Notes: generated by a model from the sequence alone, not told the origin. Shown: positions 35,640 through 47,896, numbered from the stretch's first letter. The stretch: DNA of 64,000 nucleotides from Hypholoma sublateritium FD-334 SS-4 (GCA_000827495.1 KN817583.1:161763-225762), one strand, 5' to 3'. Numbers and translations: made by a program.

Positions 35640-37499
35640 CTACTCGCCCAACCCGACAAGAACCATCATTCCAACGCCCGCGAGCAGGCTGACCACAGCA
35701 AGGACGCGCTTCCCCATCGACGCCTTCTTCGTGCCCTCCCCATGTCCATGTGCGCCGCCTGTCGGACTGCTCGCCGCCGCCCTGGTACCGACGATATTCG
35801 GCCCCGCGTTCTGTTCCATATCGCCGTTGTCGCAGTCCCTGTGTCCCCCCGATTCCCCGTGTGCGAAAGGCGGCGGACATCTTGAAGTCTGTCCCGCTGA
35901 GTGCCCGGTGCCATTGTGTTCATGGTGGTGCTGGCGGCCGTTCCATTTGTGGTCGGTGGGTTGCGCCTCATGCATATGCACAGTCCGCGAGTGCTCGTGC
36001 TCATGCCCGAACCGGTTGTCCTCGTCGTCGTCATGCGCGTGGTGGTGGTGGTGGTGCCCGCCCTCGACGTCGCCGAAGACGAAGTCGCCCGCGAGCATCT
36101 CCACCGTCGCAGCGTATATCAGCATCCCGGCGGAGATGGCCGACATGACCCCTTGTACAAGCAGCATCTTCGCTATAAAAGCGATGAGAATGTGTTGAGG
36201 ATGCCAGCATTAAGAATACATACCTCCACCATGTCCTGGTGCATTTGACGGCCACAGTGTCATACCCAGTGCCATCCCCGCAGGCGTGGTCACACCAAAC
36301 AGGAAGCTCAGCGTCGACTTGAGCCAGTGCGCCTCGTTGGTAGAGGGTTTCGGGCTCCGTGCCTTATTGGACGCCGCCTCCAGGTCGCCCGTAGAAGGGT
36401 CCAAAAGGACTTCCTCGACTGCGAGGGTACCACCTGATGCACTGCCTTCTTCCGCCTCCTTCGCCTTGGCAGGTATAGCCGCAATACGTATGCCGAGCGA
36501 GAAGCCCTCGAAGAGCTGATGGAAGACCACGGCCGTGGTCAGTGATGCTACGAATGGTCACTAAGTGTTGCATAAGGAGCAGGAAACTACGTACTGAATT
36601 CTGCGCCAGTAGTCAGTGCAAGAGTCATTCCGATGACCAGAGAGTGGATCATGATCCCAAGCTGCAGGACAAGGATGCCGACAATTTGGCGCTGCCGGCC
36701 AATACGTGGGTGTGCGTGCTCCTGCGCTTGCTCGAGCTCGAGCTCGTCCTCTTCCTCGGAGAGGTGTGTGTACACATGTGGGTGATGCTCGTGTACATGG
36801 TCATGCGCGATGGAGAGACGACAGATCCGTGGTGAGTTGTTGATGACCTCGATGGGTATCACCACCTTTGCGACTGCGGGGAGATTGTCGTGATCTTCGA
36901 GGAGTGGAGTGCCCTCAGAGGGGGCCTTGCTGGGCGCTAACGAGCGCGGGCGCGTCGGCAGTGCGGGAATGCCGGGACTGGGCGGTGCCGAGGGTTTGTC
37001 ATGAAGATATTCTACAAATGTGGTCGATACGTCTGTGAGAATGGTCAGTGTAATGCAGCCTGAATGAAACGGCCACGTACATTCAATAAGGAATATGGTT
37101 AGTAACGATCCTAAACTACGCTTCGTCAGCCAGGCAGGTTCCCTGCACGATCGAATGGCACCTACATAATTGATCCTGTCCATTTTCCTAGGTGGTGGTA
37201 CTTCTGCTCGACCTTGGGGCTCTGCAAGGAGCTGAACGCATCGTCGAGAAGGTGAATAAACGCCGTGGCCAAGATAACTCCTGTGCCAAAGTGTTTGCCG
37301 ATGAAGAAGATAATTCCTGGGATCCGTAGGCACGGTATTTGTTTAGAAATAGTAGGAAACGAAACAGCTGGATATTATATGAGATCTAGTACTGACTCCA
37401 GAGCTTCGACGCACCGAACAGCGAGACAAACAAGATGACGAGCATCACCCCGAGTTTTCGAGGCTCGGAGATGAGATCCATCGCAGCAACTTGATCCAT
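35640..37499 (-). CDS. ZIP family zinc/iron transporter
   Basis: The start is the ATG at 37497-37499 (MDQVAAMDLISEPRK). Helices run from GVMLVILFVSLFGASKLW. Then come GIIFFIGKHFGTGVILATAF with IHLLDDAF, a long cytosolic loop, GIMIHSLVIGMTLAL and VVFHQLFEGFSLG (the paired His/Glu metal site of helices IV-V), GVTTPAGMALG, and the C-terminal helix before the stop at 35640-35642. The loop after helix III is acidic with several histidines. A second His-rich stretch after helix VII (HHHHHHAHDDDED and HEHEHS) and HGHGEG near the end are further possible metal-sensing loops. ZIP proteins import Zn2+ or Fe2+ into the cytosol, and His-rich loops often control turnover. The gene has several short introns and all signature residues. 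Confidence 0.92.
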
Positions 37500-38461
37500 G
37501 ATTATTGGATATCGGGGCCTAATGCTTCACTATGCTGGTATGCGGGCATGAAGAGAGGGGATTGGAGGAGCTGAAGGCGTTTAAGTAGAAATCATGCACC
37601 TTGCCGCCACAATCCTAGAGGGACCGCACCAGTCAAAATCGCCGCATAATACGGACAAATAAGAGCTTCCTCTGACTTACGTCATCTTCTGCCTATGTTG
37701 TCGAGATGTCATTGAACCTGTGGCGCCGCTCAATGTCTTGTACTTACCTGTAGGATGTAGGAATTAGGTGAACGCTGAATTGTTTATCAAAATATTGAGT
37801 TGATTACAAGATCGCCCACGAAAATACGGACAAAGATGCTGAGCTTTCAAATGTGTCCTGGAGTCCATCGTGAAATTGACTAGCCGGCCGGCATTTTTTA
37901 GAAGGGTGATAGGTGGGGGCGCGACACACCTTGTCAATATTTCAATGGCAGAAGCTGCCCTTGATATCTATGATGCAATTTGAGGCAAAGCTTACTTCTT
38001 CCGGGGACTTCCGGTAAGCTTGAGGCACATCCAAATAATAGCCAAATCGACTTTCAGCCTGTCAGCTTATGATCAGCCGACAAGATCAAAGAGACCATTT
38101 ACTTTTTCTTATTTAGAAGCCAAAAGGAGTTCGCGGTTCGAACGACTGCAGACTCAAACAGCATGGCTATATACTGTTAGAACGGTATTATGCAGGACAA
38201 TCAAGATGCCGAGATAAGAGCCTGAGGCAATAACACGGAAATAGTCCGACTCAGGCTTCGTAAGTACGTCAAAGCATCATTGAATACTGCTGAGTTTGTC
38301 TTGCGACAGACCCAAGGCAGACCTCGTCAAGTTCAAAAGCCTCTTTGATCAAGGTAATCCCTTTGACGATGATAAGACATATTTAAGCCCCACATACCGA
38401 GTTGTCGTCCAAGTACTAAATTCCTTTCTGACACTAATTGACTACACACAGCCAACCATCA
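37500..38461. other. Divergent intergenic region
   Basis: This lies between the ZIP start (-) and the hypothetical gene (+). No open frame has recognisable content. The ZIP promoter should be within the first few hundred bases. Confidence 0.45.
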
Positions 38462-39174
38462 ATGGGACAGACATTCTCCAGCTTCTCGTGGCCCTCCTCT
38501 GATAGCGATGCCCCCTACGTATTCGATAGAATCTCGCCCCTTAGGCAATCTCATACCCCATTAATTTCCTTTAATTTATTCACCCTCGAAATTAACAACA
38601 TCCACCCCGTTTGCGATTCATCGTCGTTCCCCCATCGCCGGTGCCCCGTTCCAAAATCCATTGACTCATACTCGCACTCCGACGACGAAGACCTGATACC
38701 CAAGCCCATGGGCGCTGCAGGGCGTCCGGGGGGCGGCGGGTACAAATTGACAAAGGCGCTCAACTGGCACCGAAGGGACTACTACCACGACGCCACCTAA
38801 ATCAAAAGTGGCTTCTTAATTTACTGCAAACACATACTGAAATGCTTGAACATCCTCGCAGGATTTTGTAAGAGAAGCCGCACGCACGCATCTTGATATA
38901 GACAAGAGTCTACGGTCGCAATCGCCCGCTGCGCTGCGCCTTGTCACGGAAGAAGTAAGTCCTCCGTATCGTGTATATATATTTCATGCATGCTAAACAG
39001 TCCTTCAAGGCGATCAACAAGTTCCCGAAATTGTTCTATTACGAGACATTTTGGCCACTCACCGACTGTCTCCGCTCCGTGCTAAAATCCGAAAAGGCCA
39101 GGAAAAGGCGCCTTCAGAAATTGAACCCAGCCGCAGATCACGTACAAAACACAGCAGACCCACAGGACGTATGA
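38462..39174 (+). pseudogene. Small conserved basidiomycete hypothetical protein, possibly broken
   Basis: The first block ends DDEDLIPKPMGAAGRPGGGG, then YKLTKALNW. The second (from 38876) reads DFVREAARTHLDIDKSL..LRLVTEE. The third (from 39002) reads SFKAINKFPKLFYYETFWPL. Their order resembles a family of short uncharacterised mushroom proteins with an IPKPxGEAGRPxxGGY motif, a helical middle and a FPxLxxYExxWP motif. The intron between blocks 2 and 3 (gtaagt...ctaaacag) is in phase. Block 1 to 2 is a problem. The frame meets TAA at 38798-38800 and no GT donor lies before it. A mutated donor (gcc after CACGAC) would fit in phase. The gene is therefore either inactivated or uses an unusual splice site. 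Its function is unknown. Confidence 0.5.
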
Positions 39175-39862
39175 GCGATTTAAAATTTGGTGTGCGGCTT
39201 GCTCGGCGTGTCGCGACCATGGCATTCCGAAAGGCAATCGAATGAGTACAAGAAAATCTGCAGAGGAAATGCATCAGCATATTTTTAGAAGGTCGGAATG
39301 TGCAAGAATTCGAATGGAGAGTTTAAGAATGATAATGTACGAGCCGTAACATGTCTTCCAGTCAAGTTTGCAGCCAGTAGACAGGTCAGTCAAGAATACA
39401 CCGGCGATGGACTGAGCAAGACAGAACTGAACTTCATTCGGGGAGGCACTAGTCACTCATAAGAACATAAATTACATTCAGAGCAGCGAATAAGGGCACT
39501 AACCTAAGAGAGTAATGACGCCTCGAACGGCTGCAGTCAACATGAGTCAGCTGTAGGAGGTATCTCCATGTGACGATGGTTTGTGAGGCAAAGGCGAATT
39601 GTAGAAAAATGAAGGGGTCATCTTTACATTCACATTTGTACAATTTAGGCAAACTTCACATTTGTTCACGCTTTTTTGTGGACTAACTTCCAGGCTTTCT
39701 CAACAGCTTCCAATAAAAAATCCGGGACACACGCGGCTGGAGATCATGGTGATTTTATGGCAGCTTCCCAACAGCCTCCAAGATCATATTTCGAGCCTCC
39801 ATAAACCGAGGAGTAATACTGCACTCAAAAGGGAGCGGGTGGCTGAGTGCTCACGTCAGTTT
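39175..39862. other. Intergenic, no gene recognised
   Basis: This lies between the hypothetical gene and the P450 3' end. No coding evidence was found. Confidence 0.45.
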
Positions 39863-41995
39863 TCAGGCAACGCAGAGCAGTGTAGGAGTCATAACGCACG
39901 AAATGAGCCCGTCACAGTATTCGCCGCTGATCGGGATCTCGTCGCCTTTGGAATTTCGCGTTTTCTGGATGTCAAAGTTCTGCAGCGTGGTGGCGATTGC
40001 GAGCCAGACCTAGGGATTGGGTATCAAAGGTAAGCGCAGGAAGAAGGGGTCATTCGTATGCTGCTCTTCACCGTAGCAGAAGCCATGTAGCGTCCTGGAC
40101 AGATTCTACGGGGAATTATCATAGATATTATAATCAGAAAGTCAGTTAGTGTCAGAAACCGACTTACCTCCTCCCGAAGCCAAATGCGTACCCCACGTCG
40201 TCATTATTCAATTCCCCATTCTCGTCCAAGAAGCGGCCGGGGTCGAATATATCCGGGTCAGGATATCTCTTTGAGTCATGAGCGATAGCCCTATGAGGTC
40301 GGTTAGCACACCATAGCATTATCACTTCATGGTACAATGTGAAAGTGTACCAGATATTGCTCATTACCGTCGCTCCTATAAAGGATAGTGTAGGCAGCCG
40401 CACATAACACGGTCACTTGGGACTCTGCTGACCTTTCGGAATATAGAATCCCTTGTATACATCGTCGGAAGAGCAAGCATGAAATATTGAGAGTGGGGTA
40501 ACAGGCCTCCACCGCATCGCCTCTCGGTACAATGCTTCGACGTAGGGTAACGAAGGTCGGTCGTCGTGGACTATAAGGCGCTCAGAGCCTATGACTGTGT
40601 CGATTTCCAGTTTGGCTCTACGTTGAGCGTCAGGAAACAGTGCCATGGCTAGGAAGAATGTGCCCAGTAATGACACCGTCTATGAAGGTAAAATTATCAG
40701 GTACTATGGAAAACAATCTCGAAGGAAAAACCTACTGTATCTGCCCCGGCTAATTTAAAATACATAATGGTATAATGAGAACAGTGTGTCCATCGTTGCA
40801 GAACCTGTTCGCAGCTCACCAGCATAACTCGTAAGGACAACGCCTGCAATGACATCCATTTCCTCCTTAGATTGACAGGTTTCCAAGAGATCCGCAGAAA
40901 CACAATGCGGCGCTGTTTCTTCCTTCTGGTGGCGTACGCGTCTTGCATCAGCGAAATAAGAAATAATAGGAGGATAAAATCCTAACCATCTGCTTTTGTA
41001 CAAAGCCTAGAGGAACGTCACGCATTTCATGTGCCCACTTTTTCCCCTCAAGAGCGAATTGCTTGAATTGAGTGCCTGGGAACCATGAAGGAAGATAGCG
41101 GAGAATAGGAAAGGTGAAAAACAGGGAAGCGTCAGGGGGGGCGCTGGCGGACAATCGGTTAATTGCTCTTTCAGCGAGACCAACGAAGTAATCCTCTTTT
41201 GGCGCAACATCGTATCCATACATTGTCGACATGATGATTGCCGCGGCGAGTCTGCATTTCTGTGAGGCCTGCGTACCCGACTTCAGAAATTGTGCGACTC
41301 ACGTTCGATAATGGTTTATAAAGTTATCTGGGGTTGTCAAAAGTCCGTACAAAAAGTCAAGAGTTTTCCTTGTTTGCGTTGGCCGAAATCTGGATGAAGT
41401 CCCTGCCTTGAGGAATTGCTGATACATGCGTCTGTGGGATCTCCATTTGGGACCATAGGGCATAAGTCCAGTCCCGTAGCTGACCCATCCCATTCTGATA
41501 TACAAGCAATATATAAGCAGTAAGACAACACAAAGATTGAACTGAGAGTAACGTACAATTCAAGCATAGGCATGTAAGGTCTGTCAGAGTATATGCCGGA
41601 GCGCTTCTCAAGAAGTTCCACGTTGTCTTCGAATGAATTTAGAATAATGGTGTGTTTATCATAGACACGGTAGTGCAAGATATCGCCTACACCGCGACAT
41701 TGAATGTAAGCCAAAGTGTATCATAATCTAAGTCAATCATCCTCGGCAGTCATGAGGAGTACAACGCACCATATTTCTTTCCCCACTCCATGTATGTATG
41801 CCATGCTTGTGCTACCGGAATATCGCGCAGGTTTCCTGAAAGCAATCCCTTGTCTGGTGGGCCAGGGGGGTAGGGCAGGTTAATCGAAGTCCAGCGCCAA
41901 CAAAGAGATGCCCAGATCAAGGAAACAAGAAAGAAGGACCCTATGGCCAGGGCATATATGATATCGATATCGAGAAGCTCGAAAGGGGCTCCCAT
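39863..41995 (-). CDS. Cytochrome P450 monooxygenase
   Basis: The ATG at 41993-41995 starts an N-terminal membrane anchor (YALAIGSFFLVSLIWASLCW), followed by the proline hinge PYPPGPPD. Further motifs in order are HRRMYQQF in helix C, AGADT in helix I, REAMRW (ExxR) and RPVTPLSIFH. Next come YPDPDIFDPGRF, and the heme loop FGFGRR|ICPGRYMA with its axial cysteine. The heme loop is split by an intron. A last exon (WLAIATTLQNFD) ends at TGA 39863-39865. About a dozen short introns are present. The length, near 510 residues, is normal. It is an ER-bound enzyme of secondary metabolism or detoxification, probably from a mushroom-expanded CYP clan. The substrate is unknown. No biosynthetic partner genes are adjacent, so this is not evidence of a cluster. 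Confidence 0.93.
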
Positions 41996-42089
41996 CGTAA
42001 CACTGGTCAGGTTGCATGATGTTCGGCATATTTATGTCATGGTGGGAGGGAGATACACACATCCTCTGTACTTGGAATGGACGCCTTCG

Positions 42090-42100
42090 CTATTTATATA
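42090..42100 (-). promoter_or_regulatory. Probable TATA box of the P450 gene
   Basis: TATATAAATAG on the minus strand lies about 95 nt upstream of the P450 ATG and matches the eukaryotic TATA consensus. Confidence 0.6.
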
Positions 42101-43215
42101 CTAGCTTTCCAATAACGGTGTGCCACAGTTATCGGTCATAAGATTGAGGCACCTTATCTTAAGCAGAAGCACCACATTGTCCTGCGTGAATTGGCGCAAA
42201 CCAAAACTCGGTCAGGCCAGATCCGATGTCAGAGAGGCAAAATCTTCCTCGGGCTTCAGGGCTCAGGGAGCTCGGTCATCATCCTAGTTTCCAAAAATCC
42301 CAACAGTTTTCGCACTGGAATAGAGATCGTTACCTAACAAGATAACATTGAATAGAATACTCACGGCAATGGGTCATCAGTCGATGTCTTCACATGCAAG
42401 GTACGCATTCAGGGGCCTTTCGTAATGGCAGAGGTAGTCACATTACAGGAGGAAACTCTTGACATAGGTGTAGGTCGAGACAATACAGAGCCCAGCCCGG
42501 TGTGGTGGTTCCAGATAACGTTTGAAGCAGGTTTGAAGCTTTGCAGTTGCTCCATGTGTGCTGGCACACTATTGCACACTTGAGTGTTACCTAAGATGCG
42601 GGCCTTCCATGATGCAGTTACCGCCGTACGTACAACACTGAGCGCCAGCCGAGCCAGTAGAAAATCAAGGTGATGAAGCACTGACGAAGAAAGGAGGAAT
42701 TTCCAACTTCTCTGGAGAGGTCGGCAAAAGCTCGGACCAACAAACCGAGACCCGTGGGCATTTTGTTTGAAGAAACGTGACTCGTGACTCGGACGCGCAT
42801 TGCGCCACTCAGCAAACTTTGACTCGCATACCTGAGTCTTGCTCATATTCAGGTCGGCTTCCGCCATAAAATTCAGGTCTATACATATCCAGCAACACGA
42901 CACTTAAACCAACGGGAAGATTAGTTGACTCACATTGTCAGTGACTCCAACGATTTGCCAGAACTTGTCAGTGACAGTAACCAACTTCGAAGCTTGAATC
43001 CAATTTTCTGAAGATGTGGGTTGAGCGCTAAATATTGAGCCCACTGAACATCATGGATGCTGTAGCATAATACCCCCTTCATCACGGAGGAAATCATTCC
43101 CCCTCTGAATCAGTCCAAGACGCCGACTGCACACTCCTCAACTCTTTAGAAATAGGACCAGGCGGACTCGCAATCACAGACATTCGCATTTCCCCTGACT
43201 CTGAGCATGAAGTCC
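42101..43215. other. Divergent intergenic region
   Basis: This lies between the P450 and the small secreted protein. The frame at 42409-42903 (-) has no recognisable domain and is judged non-coding. Confidence 0.45.
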
Positions 43216-43222
43216 TATAAAA
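43216..43222 (+). promoter_or_regulatory. Probable TATA box of the small secreted protein gene
   Basis: TATAAAA lies about 100 nt before the start codon. Confidence 0.55.
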
Positions 43223-43322
43223 TGCTTGACACGGCTCGTGTTGTCAAGGTTCCTTAGTTCTGACCTTGACACTACTTCCCCGTCATTCTCACTTCCTTTT
43301 CGTCATCAAGATCTCTCTAGCT

Positions 43323-43640
43323 ATGATGACATCGTCACCTATATATCGCACTGCTACTGTCTTTCTCATCTTGACACTCCTGGGCTCCGTCCTGTCAAAG
43401 CCCGTGCGAACTTTCAAGCAATTCGACATAAGGAAGGGCAGTGCCGATATCAAGCGAAGGGGAGGAGGAGGAAACTACAACGGGCCCAGCGGCACCTGGA
43501 GGCCCGGGATGACGATAGAGCACAGCCAGTGGACCACCGCTGAGCAGTACACAACAACGGGGTTCTGGAACGCACCCGCCAAAAAATTGTCGCCCACTCC
43601 TGCAGGGAGCTCTGGTGATTCAGCCGATTATGAAGCATGA
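43323..43640 (+). CDS. Small secreted protein
   Basis: A single exon encodes 105 residues. The first ATG is at 43323, with a second in-frame ATG next to it. The N-terminus is a good signal peptide (RTATVFLILTLLGSVLS) with probable cleavage before KPVRTF. The mature part, about 80 residues, has no cysteine. It has a basic site IKRR followed by glycine-rich GGGGNYNGPSG, then Trp/Thr-rich sequence ending GDSADYEA. Kex2-like cleavage after KR/RR is possible but unproved. A TATA box about 100 nt upstream and the lack of introns fit a short inducible gene. No family was recognised, so a role (effector, signal or wall protein) cannot be assigned. Confidence 0.65.
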   Translation: MMTSSPIYRTATVFLILTLLGSVLSKPVRTFKQFDIRKGSADIKRRGGGGNYNGPSGTWRPGMTIEHSQWTTAEQYTTTGFWNAPAKKLSPTPAGSSGDSADYEA

Positions 43641-44218
43641 AAGGAATATAGCTCGGATTGATCGATATCATGGCAAGTCCAGCTCTTCATTTTTTACGTA
43701 TAGGAATGTCGAATTAACGTTGTCGACTAGGCTTCCCAGCTTCTGAAGACTGTCGGATTATCTTGTACTGTATTTTATGTTGTTATATGGATCGTATTTA
43801 TGTAGTGGCCAGGCTCTTTCCCTGCTCGTATATAACAAATGCCTGCCGGGATCGGCCAACATAAGGTACCGAGCACCGAAATGCTTGCAAATTTGAAGTA
43901 TATGTATCCGAGAAAAGTCAACGCTACATTTTAGTGGTTTGAAATTACCTCCCTGTGGGAGACTTTTAGATGATAAAAGATGTATACATAAATGATATAA
44001 ATGACAAGCATTCTGAATACAACAAGCTGCCAGTGAGGCCGAGGTACGACAAGTAAATAAGTGAGACCTTTTATAAGTTGACAAATAAATTCGGAAAGAT
44101 TCCGACGATGATACGTCCACGATCTAAAGCAATAAAAAAAGTCTGGCAGCATTAAGCAAAAGATACACTAATGTCGTGTGTCAAACACGGATGATATATC
44201 CAAATGAGGTCAATGTAA
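43641..44218. other. Convergent intergenic spacer
   Basis: This is AT-rich sequence between the secreted protein and F-box genes. No gene was seen. Confidence 0.5.
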
Positions 44219-46306
44219 TCAATGACGCTCTGGCACAGCAACACTTCGTACCTCGAGCTCTTCGACGCGGTCTCTAAGCCACGCCAACGATTCATGGTTC
44301 ATGGTGAAGTACGTGTCGACAACAAGTTTGGATAGAGGCCTCCCCACCGCACCGCGGACGGCGACGACGCGATGGAGCAGGGGCTTGCTGACATGCGGGG
44401 TATTGCATAGCGACAGGACCTGCAGGTCAAAAAGGGGTATATTCCGCCTGGACCAAGCACCGTCCGGGGTACGAGAAGACGATAGCGGGGGTAGTAGCTG
44501 CTGAAGAAGCGCGTTGGCCGAGCCCACGCCGTCCAGAGCGAGACTGCATAGGTTAGGAAAGGCCGCTGCGAGGTCCGTATAACACGGATGCTGAGGATCA
44601 GTGGGTATGATATCCGTCATGTTTGTGAGTGCAAGCGCCGTGAGCTTTGAAGGCTGTTTGGTTCTCGTTCCAAAGATATCGACAAGCACGTTCCATTGGG
44701 AGGTATCGATGACATTCTTGACGTGGAAGGATTTGAGCGCAGGGAGAGAAAAGATGCGGAGCAGTCCAGCGGTATAAAACCTAGCTGAGTCTTGGGCTTG
44801 CGAGGTCGTTCGGTTGAACTCGATCTTGAGGTACTCTAGGTGAGGTATAATGATGCTAGCTTCTATTTGGGCGAGATCAGAGATATATAAGGCATGCTCC
44901 TCGCCGTCTTCATGTCCCCCAATTATGTTGAGAACAACACGCTTCGGATTGAGATCATATATAAAAAAGTTGGTGAGGTTTTTGAGGTTCGTAAAAATTT
45001 CTTTCAGCTTAAGATATTTAGGCCACTGGACCTGGTGCAGCTCAAGGGTGGTCAAATCGGCGCCAGGCAGCGCTTGATTCCCTGCATAGAGGCTGCAGGT
45101 GTGGAGGAAAAGGTGGTGTGGGAAGCGCTCCAGCATCGGCCGTGGGACGACCCGATACGACTGGCCATGATCCTGGTCGGCATGGATGTGGAGCATCGGC
45201 ACTGCATCGCGGGCGTATACCATAATATTCTGCGGCTCGTTCTGCGCGTTGTAGCAAGCACGCACCGATAGAAGCTCGAGCTTCGGACAGGAAAAGAGGC
45301 GAATGAGCTCAGCAATACCCAGAGTCAGCCATTCAGAAGTGTGGACTGTCATGCGCCGCAACTCCGGGAGAAGGATTTGGGGCCGGTGGCTGTCTTCGGA
45401 TTGTTCGGGGAATACGCTCGACAGGGCGTGCGCTGAACCGACATGCAGAATCAGATCGTGCAGGTTCGACGACCCTCCCAATATCTCGTTCAGCCGCGCG
45501 TATGTTGGCCACTCGCCATATCCTCTGATCTCCAAGGTCTGGAGGCCGAGAAGTGAGAAACCAAGATTGTGGATGTCGACGTGGCGTAGGCAGAGGTGTC
45601 TGAGACGAGGAAGGTGGCCAGAAAAAAGCCGAGGTGGCGCGGTGACACGGTATCCATTCCCATAGAAAGATATACTGAGATATTCAAGGAATGGGGCGCG
45701 GCGATGTTCTAACAGCGTAAGGACATGGTCGTTGGTGATTGTCAAAGAAGCGTGCTCCCAGCGAGCGGTATGCGGCAGGATTTTGTCCATGACATCCTCT
45801 GTTGTCGGGGTATCCCAATAGCAGCTAAGTCGTACAGTCAACGGGTATTCCATCGAGCGCTGGAGAGTCACGGGAAGAGATTCTAGTTTGGATATAACGT
45901 TGTCAAACGAGAGTTGAACGACGCTCCAAAGAGCAGGCGTGCGGAGCACGAGATTATGAAGCTTGCGAGAAACTTGTGAGGCAAGTGTACGAAATTCATA
46001 ATTTGGGGAGTGGTCCGCGTCGTATTCGAAGAAGCCAAGCTCCAGGATATGAGATATAATCTCATTGGGAAGGTCAAGGAGGGAACCGTTAATGGTTTCA
46101 ACGCTCGATTCCGAAGTTCCATTGGCAAGGATTGCGTCGGTATTATGTAGTCTGACTTCTCGGCCCCGGCGCGTTGTGAAATAATCGGAAGTGCTATAGG
46201 TATAAGGGTCGTTTGAACATGTTGACCTTCAATGTTCACGTGGAAATGGGTGCTTACTTTGGGCCGCTAGGAGTATTGAGAGGGTTAATGAGATGAGAAG
46301 AAACAT
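44219..46306 (-). CDS. F-box and leucine-rich-repeat-like protein
   Basis: A long exon (46155-44219) begins with an F-box (LLDLPNEIISHILELGFFEY, then LASQVSRKLHNLVLRTPALW). More than 500 residues of irregular leucine-rich repeats follow (LRHLCLRHVDIHNLG, LTTLELHQVQWPKYLKLKE, LTALALTNM, LCSLALDGVG, LQVLSLCNTPHV). The gene ends at the stop at 44219-44221. This is a common mushroom family. F-box proteins link substrates to Skp1-cullin ubiquitin ligases through the F-box, with the repeats choosing the target. No in-frame ATG precedes the F-box in the exon. A short first exon at 46306-46258 (ATG, then a gtaagc donor) joins in phase to an acceptor at 46156, giving 661 residues. That 5' end is tentative because the added peptide is oddly hydrophobic. 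Confidence 0.78.
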
Positions 46307-46685
46307 CTCGGGCGTTAGTAGATTTGGCGGAGGAAAGTTGGGACATGGAGGGAACAATAAAAGCGTGAAAGGAACTCGGGTACGGAAATTTCCAAGTTTC
46401 CGTAACGTGTCGATCAGGGTTCGATCGAGATCGAAAATGGCTGTGCTGTTCTTATCTACTGACTTTCATCTAATCTTTCTATCACCGAAGGATCAAGGCG
46501 GTCTCTGGCTATTTTATTACGTGATGCATGGATACATTTGTTGATGATAGTAGCAAAAAATAATCACAAAGAACAAGGTATATGATTGTCCAATAAAAGC
46601 GCCCTGTATCTTCACTATCGTGACTCTAGATTTCATAAAAACGAATGTCTTTAGGCTCAGATGTCTGACTATTCGATCAGTATGA

Positions 46686-47896
46686 TCATGCAATTATAGC
46701 GCGCAACGCGAGAGCGGGTTGATCCCAATGACACTGTCATTTCTACAGTCAGGGCTAGGATATCTAATGGTCACTGGGATGATGAACTTACAAAATGATT
46801 AGCTCCCCTCAGGCGGATAATATTTATCTCCCGGGTTGCTTTGCCCATTTTCTTCGCTTCCTCTAGTTCAGCCTGAAAATTGATGGCACTGTAGGGCATC
46901 TCCCACACCGAATGATCACACCACACATAGTTGAGCCCAACGTCGCTCCACCCTCGTACGTGTCTGGGAGTCTTGTTGACATAGACTGCCGCCGTTCGAA
47001 GGGCGGTGAACAACCCGTGGCGGATGCCCTGCCGGAGAATGAGACTATCTGACCCACCTGGAAGAGTTGGCTCGATATCAATCGCTGAGCTCATATCATC
47101 CTGGGAGATAGTAAGGAGCGTGGCGCGGGGATGGAGAAGCGCATTGCGCTGCTCAAGGGCGAGAATCGAGTCGCCGTGTCTGTAATAGCCCGACACCCAG
47201 GTCAAGAAGCGCTTCGGGCCTTCGGCCGGCGCTAGCGAGGTATCAAACATGGGGTTGTACCAGTCAGACGGCGAACTGTATCCCAGAGCGTGGTATGGCG
47301 GATCTGTGATTAGGCCGGTCACCGAACAACATTCGAAAGATTTCTTGTGTCCAAAACGTACCATATATCACAGCGCGCTTCAGACATGCCAACAACCGTA
47401 CATCATCCGGCGTGTTCGCGAATGTCATCGATTCGGCGAGTAGGGCCGTGATATAGTTGCAGCCAAAAGACCACCCCGCGAGGACGAGGCCGCCGGTGGG
47501 AGTGACAGGCTCTTTCTTCACGAACTCGATTAGGAATCGATATAACTCTTGTGCTCTGGTTCTCATATGATTGCGAAGCGCTTCATGGGCAGCCTCGGCC
47601 GGCATAGACGTTATTGCCTCGAGCGCACTTCGTTCCTTGTCTGAGATGCGTGCGGATCCAGGGTAATCCCGGCGGTTGAGAAGAACGATGCGAGCATTTG
47701 CCGCAGAGGCAATAGGGAAGAAACGGGCAAAGACTCCTTCGTTTGCGTGAACTAACCGTGAGCTGATGCAAACCCAAGCTAGATTGAACGTACCAGAATG
47801 CCATGCAATACCGTGTATCATGATAAGCGTGGTGTAGTCGTGGCTGTTTTCCGGGATTCCACTGTCGCGGAGAGCAAAAATGCTGTCGGCGGCCAT
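46686..47896 (-). CDS. Alpha/beta hydrolase
   Basis: The ATG at 47894-47896 gives MAADSIFALRDSG. The fold starts at TTLIMIHGIAWHSG (oxyanion HG). After an intron it continues GVFARFFPIAS. The nucleophile elbow is LAGWSFGCNY (GxSxG serine). The catalytic histidine is in NHF|CHWDQPALALR. The last 17 codons lie in a separate exon (46733-46686), reached through a 58 nt intron (46791-46734). Without this exon the frame would read a spurious SSSSQ end and lose the CHWD motif. The start of the second half (DPPYHALGY) is also in phase after an intron. The substrate is unknown. It resembles mushroom-specific epoxide hydrolase or esterase-like hydrolases. There is no signal peptide, so it is probably cytosolic. 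Confidence 0.85.

Noticed and set aside
42409..42903. 164-codon minus-strand frame
   Set aside because: It has no domain or splice partners and lies in the divergent P450/secreted-protein spacer.
39863..43640. Secondary-metabolite gene cluster around the P450
   Set aside because: Neighbours are a hypothetical protein and a small secreted protein. No synthase, transferase or cluster transporter is adjacent.
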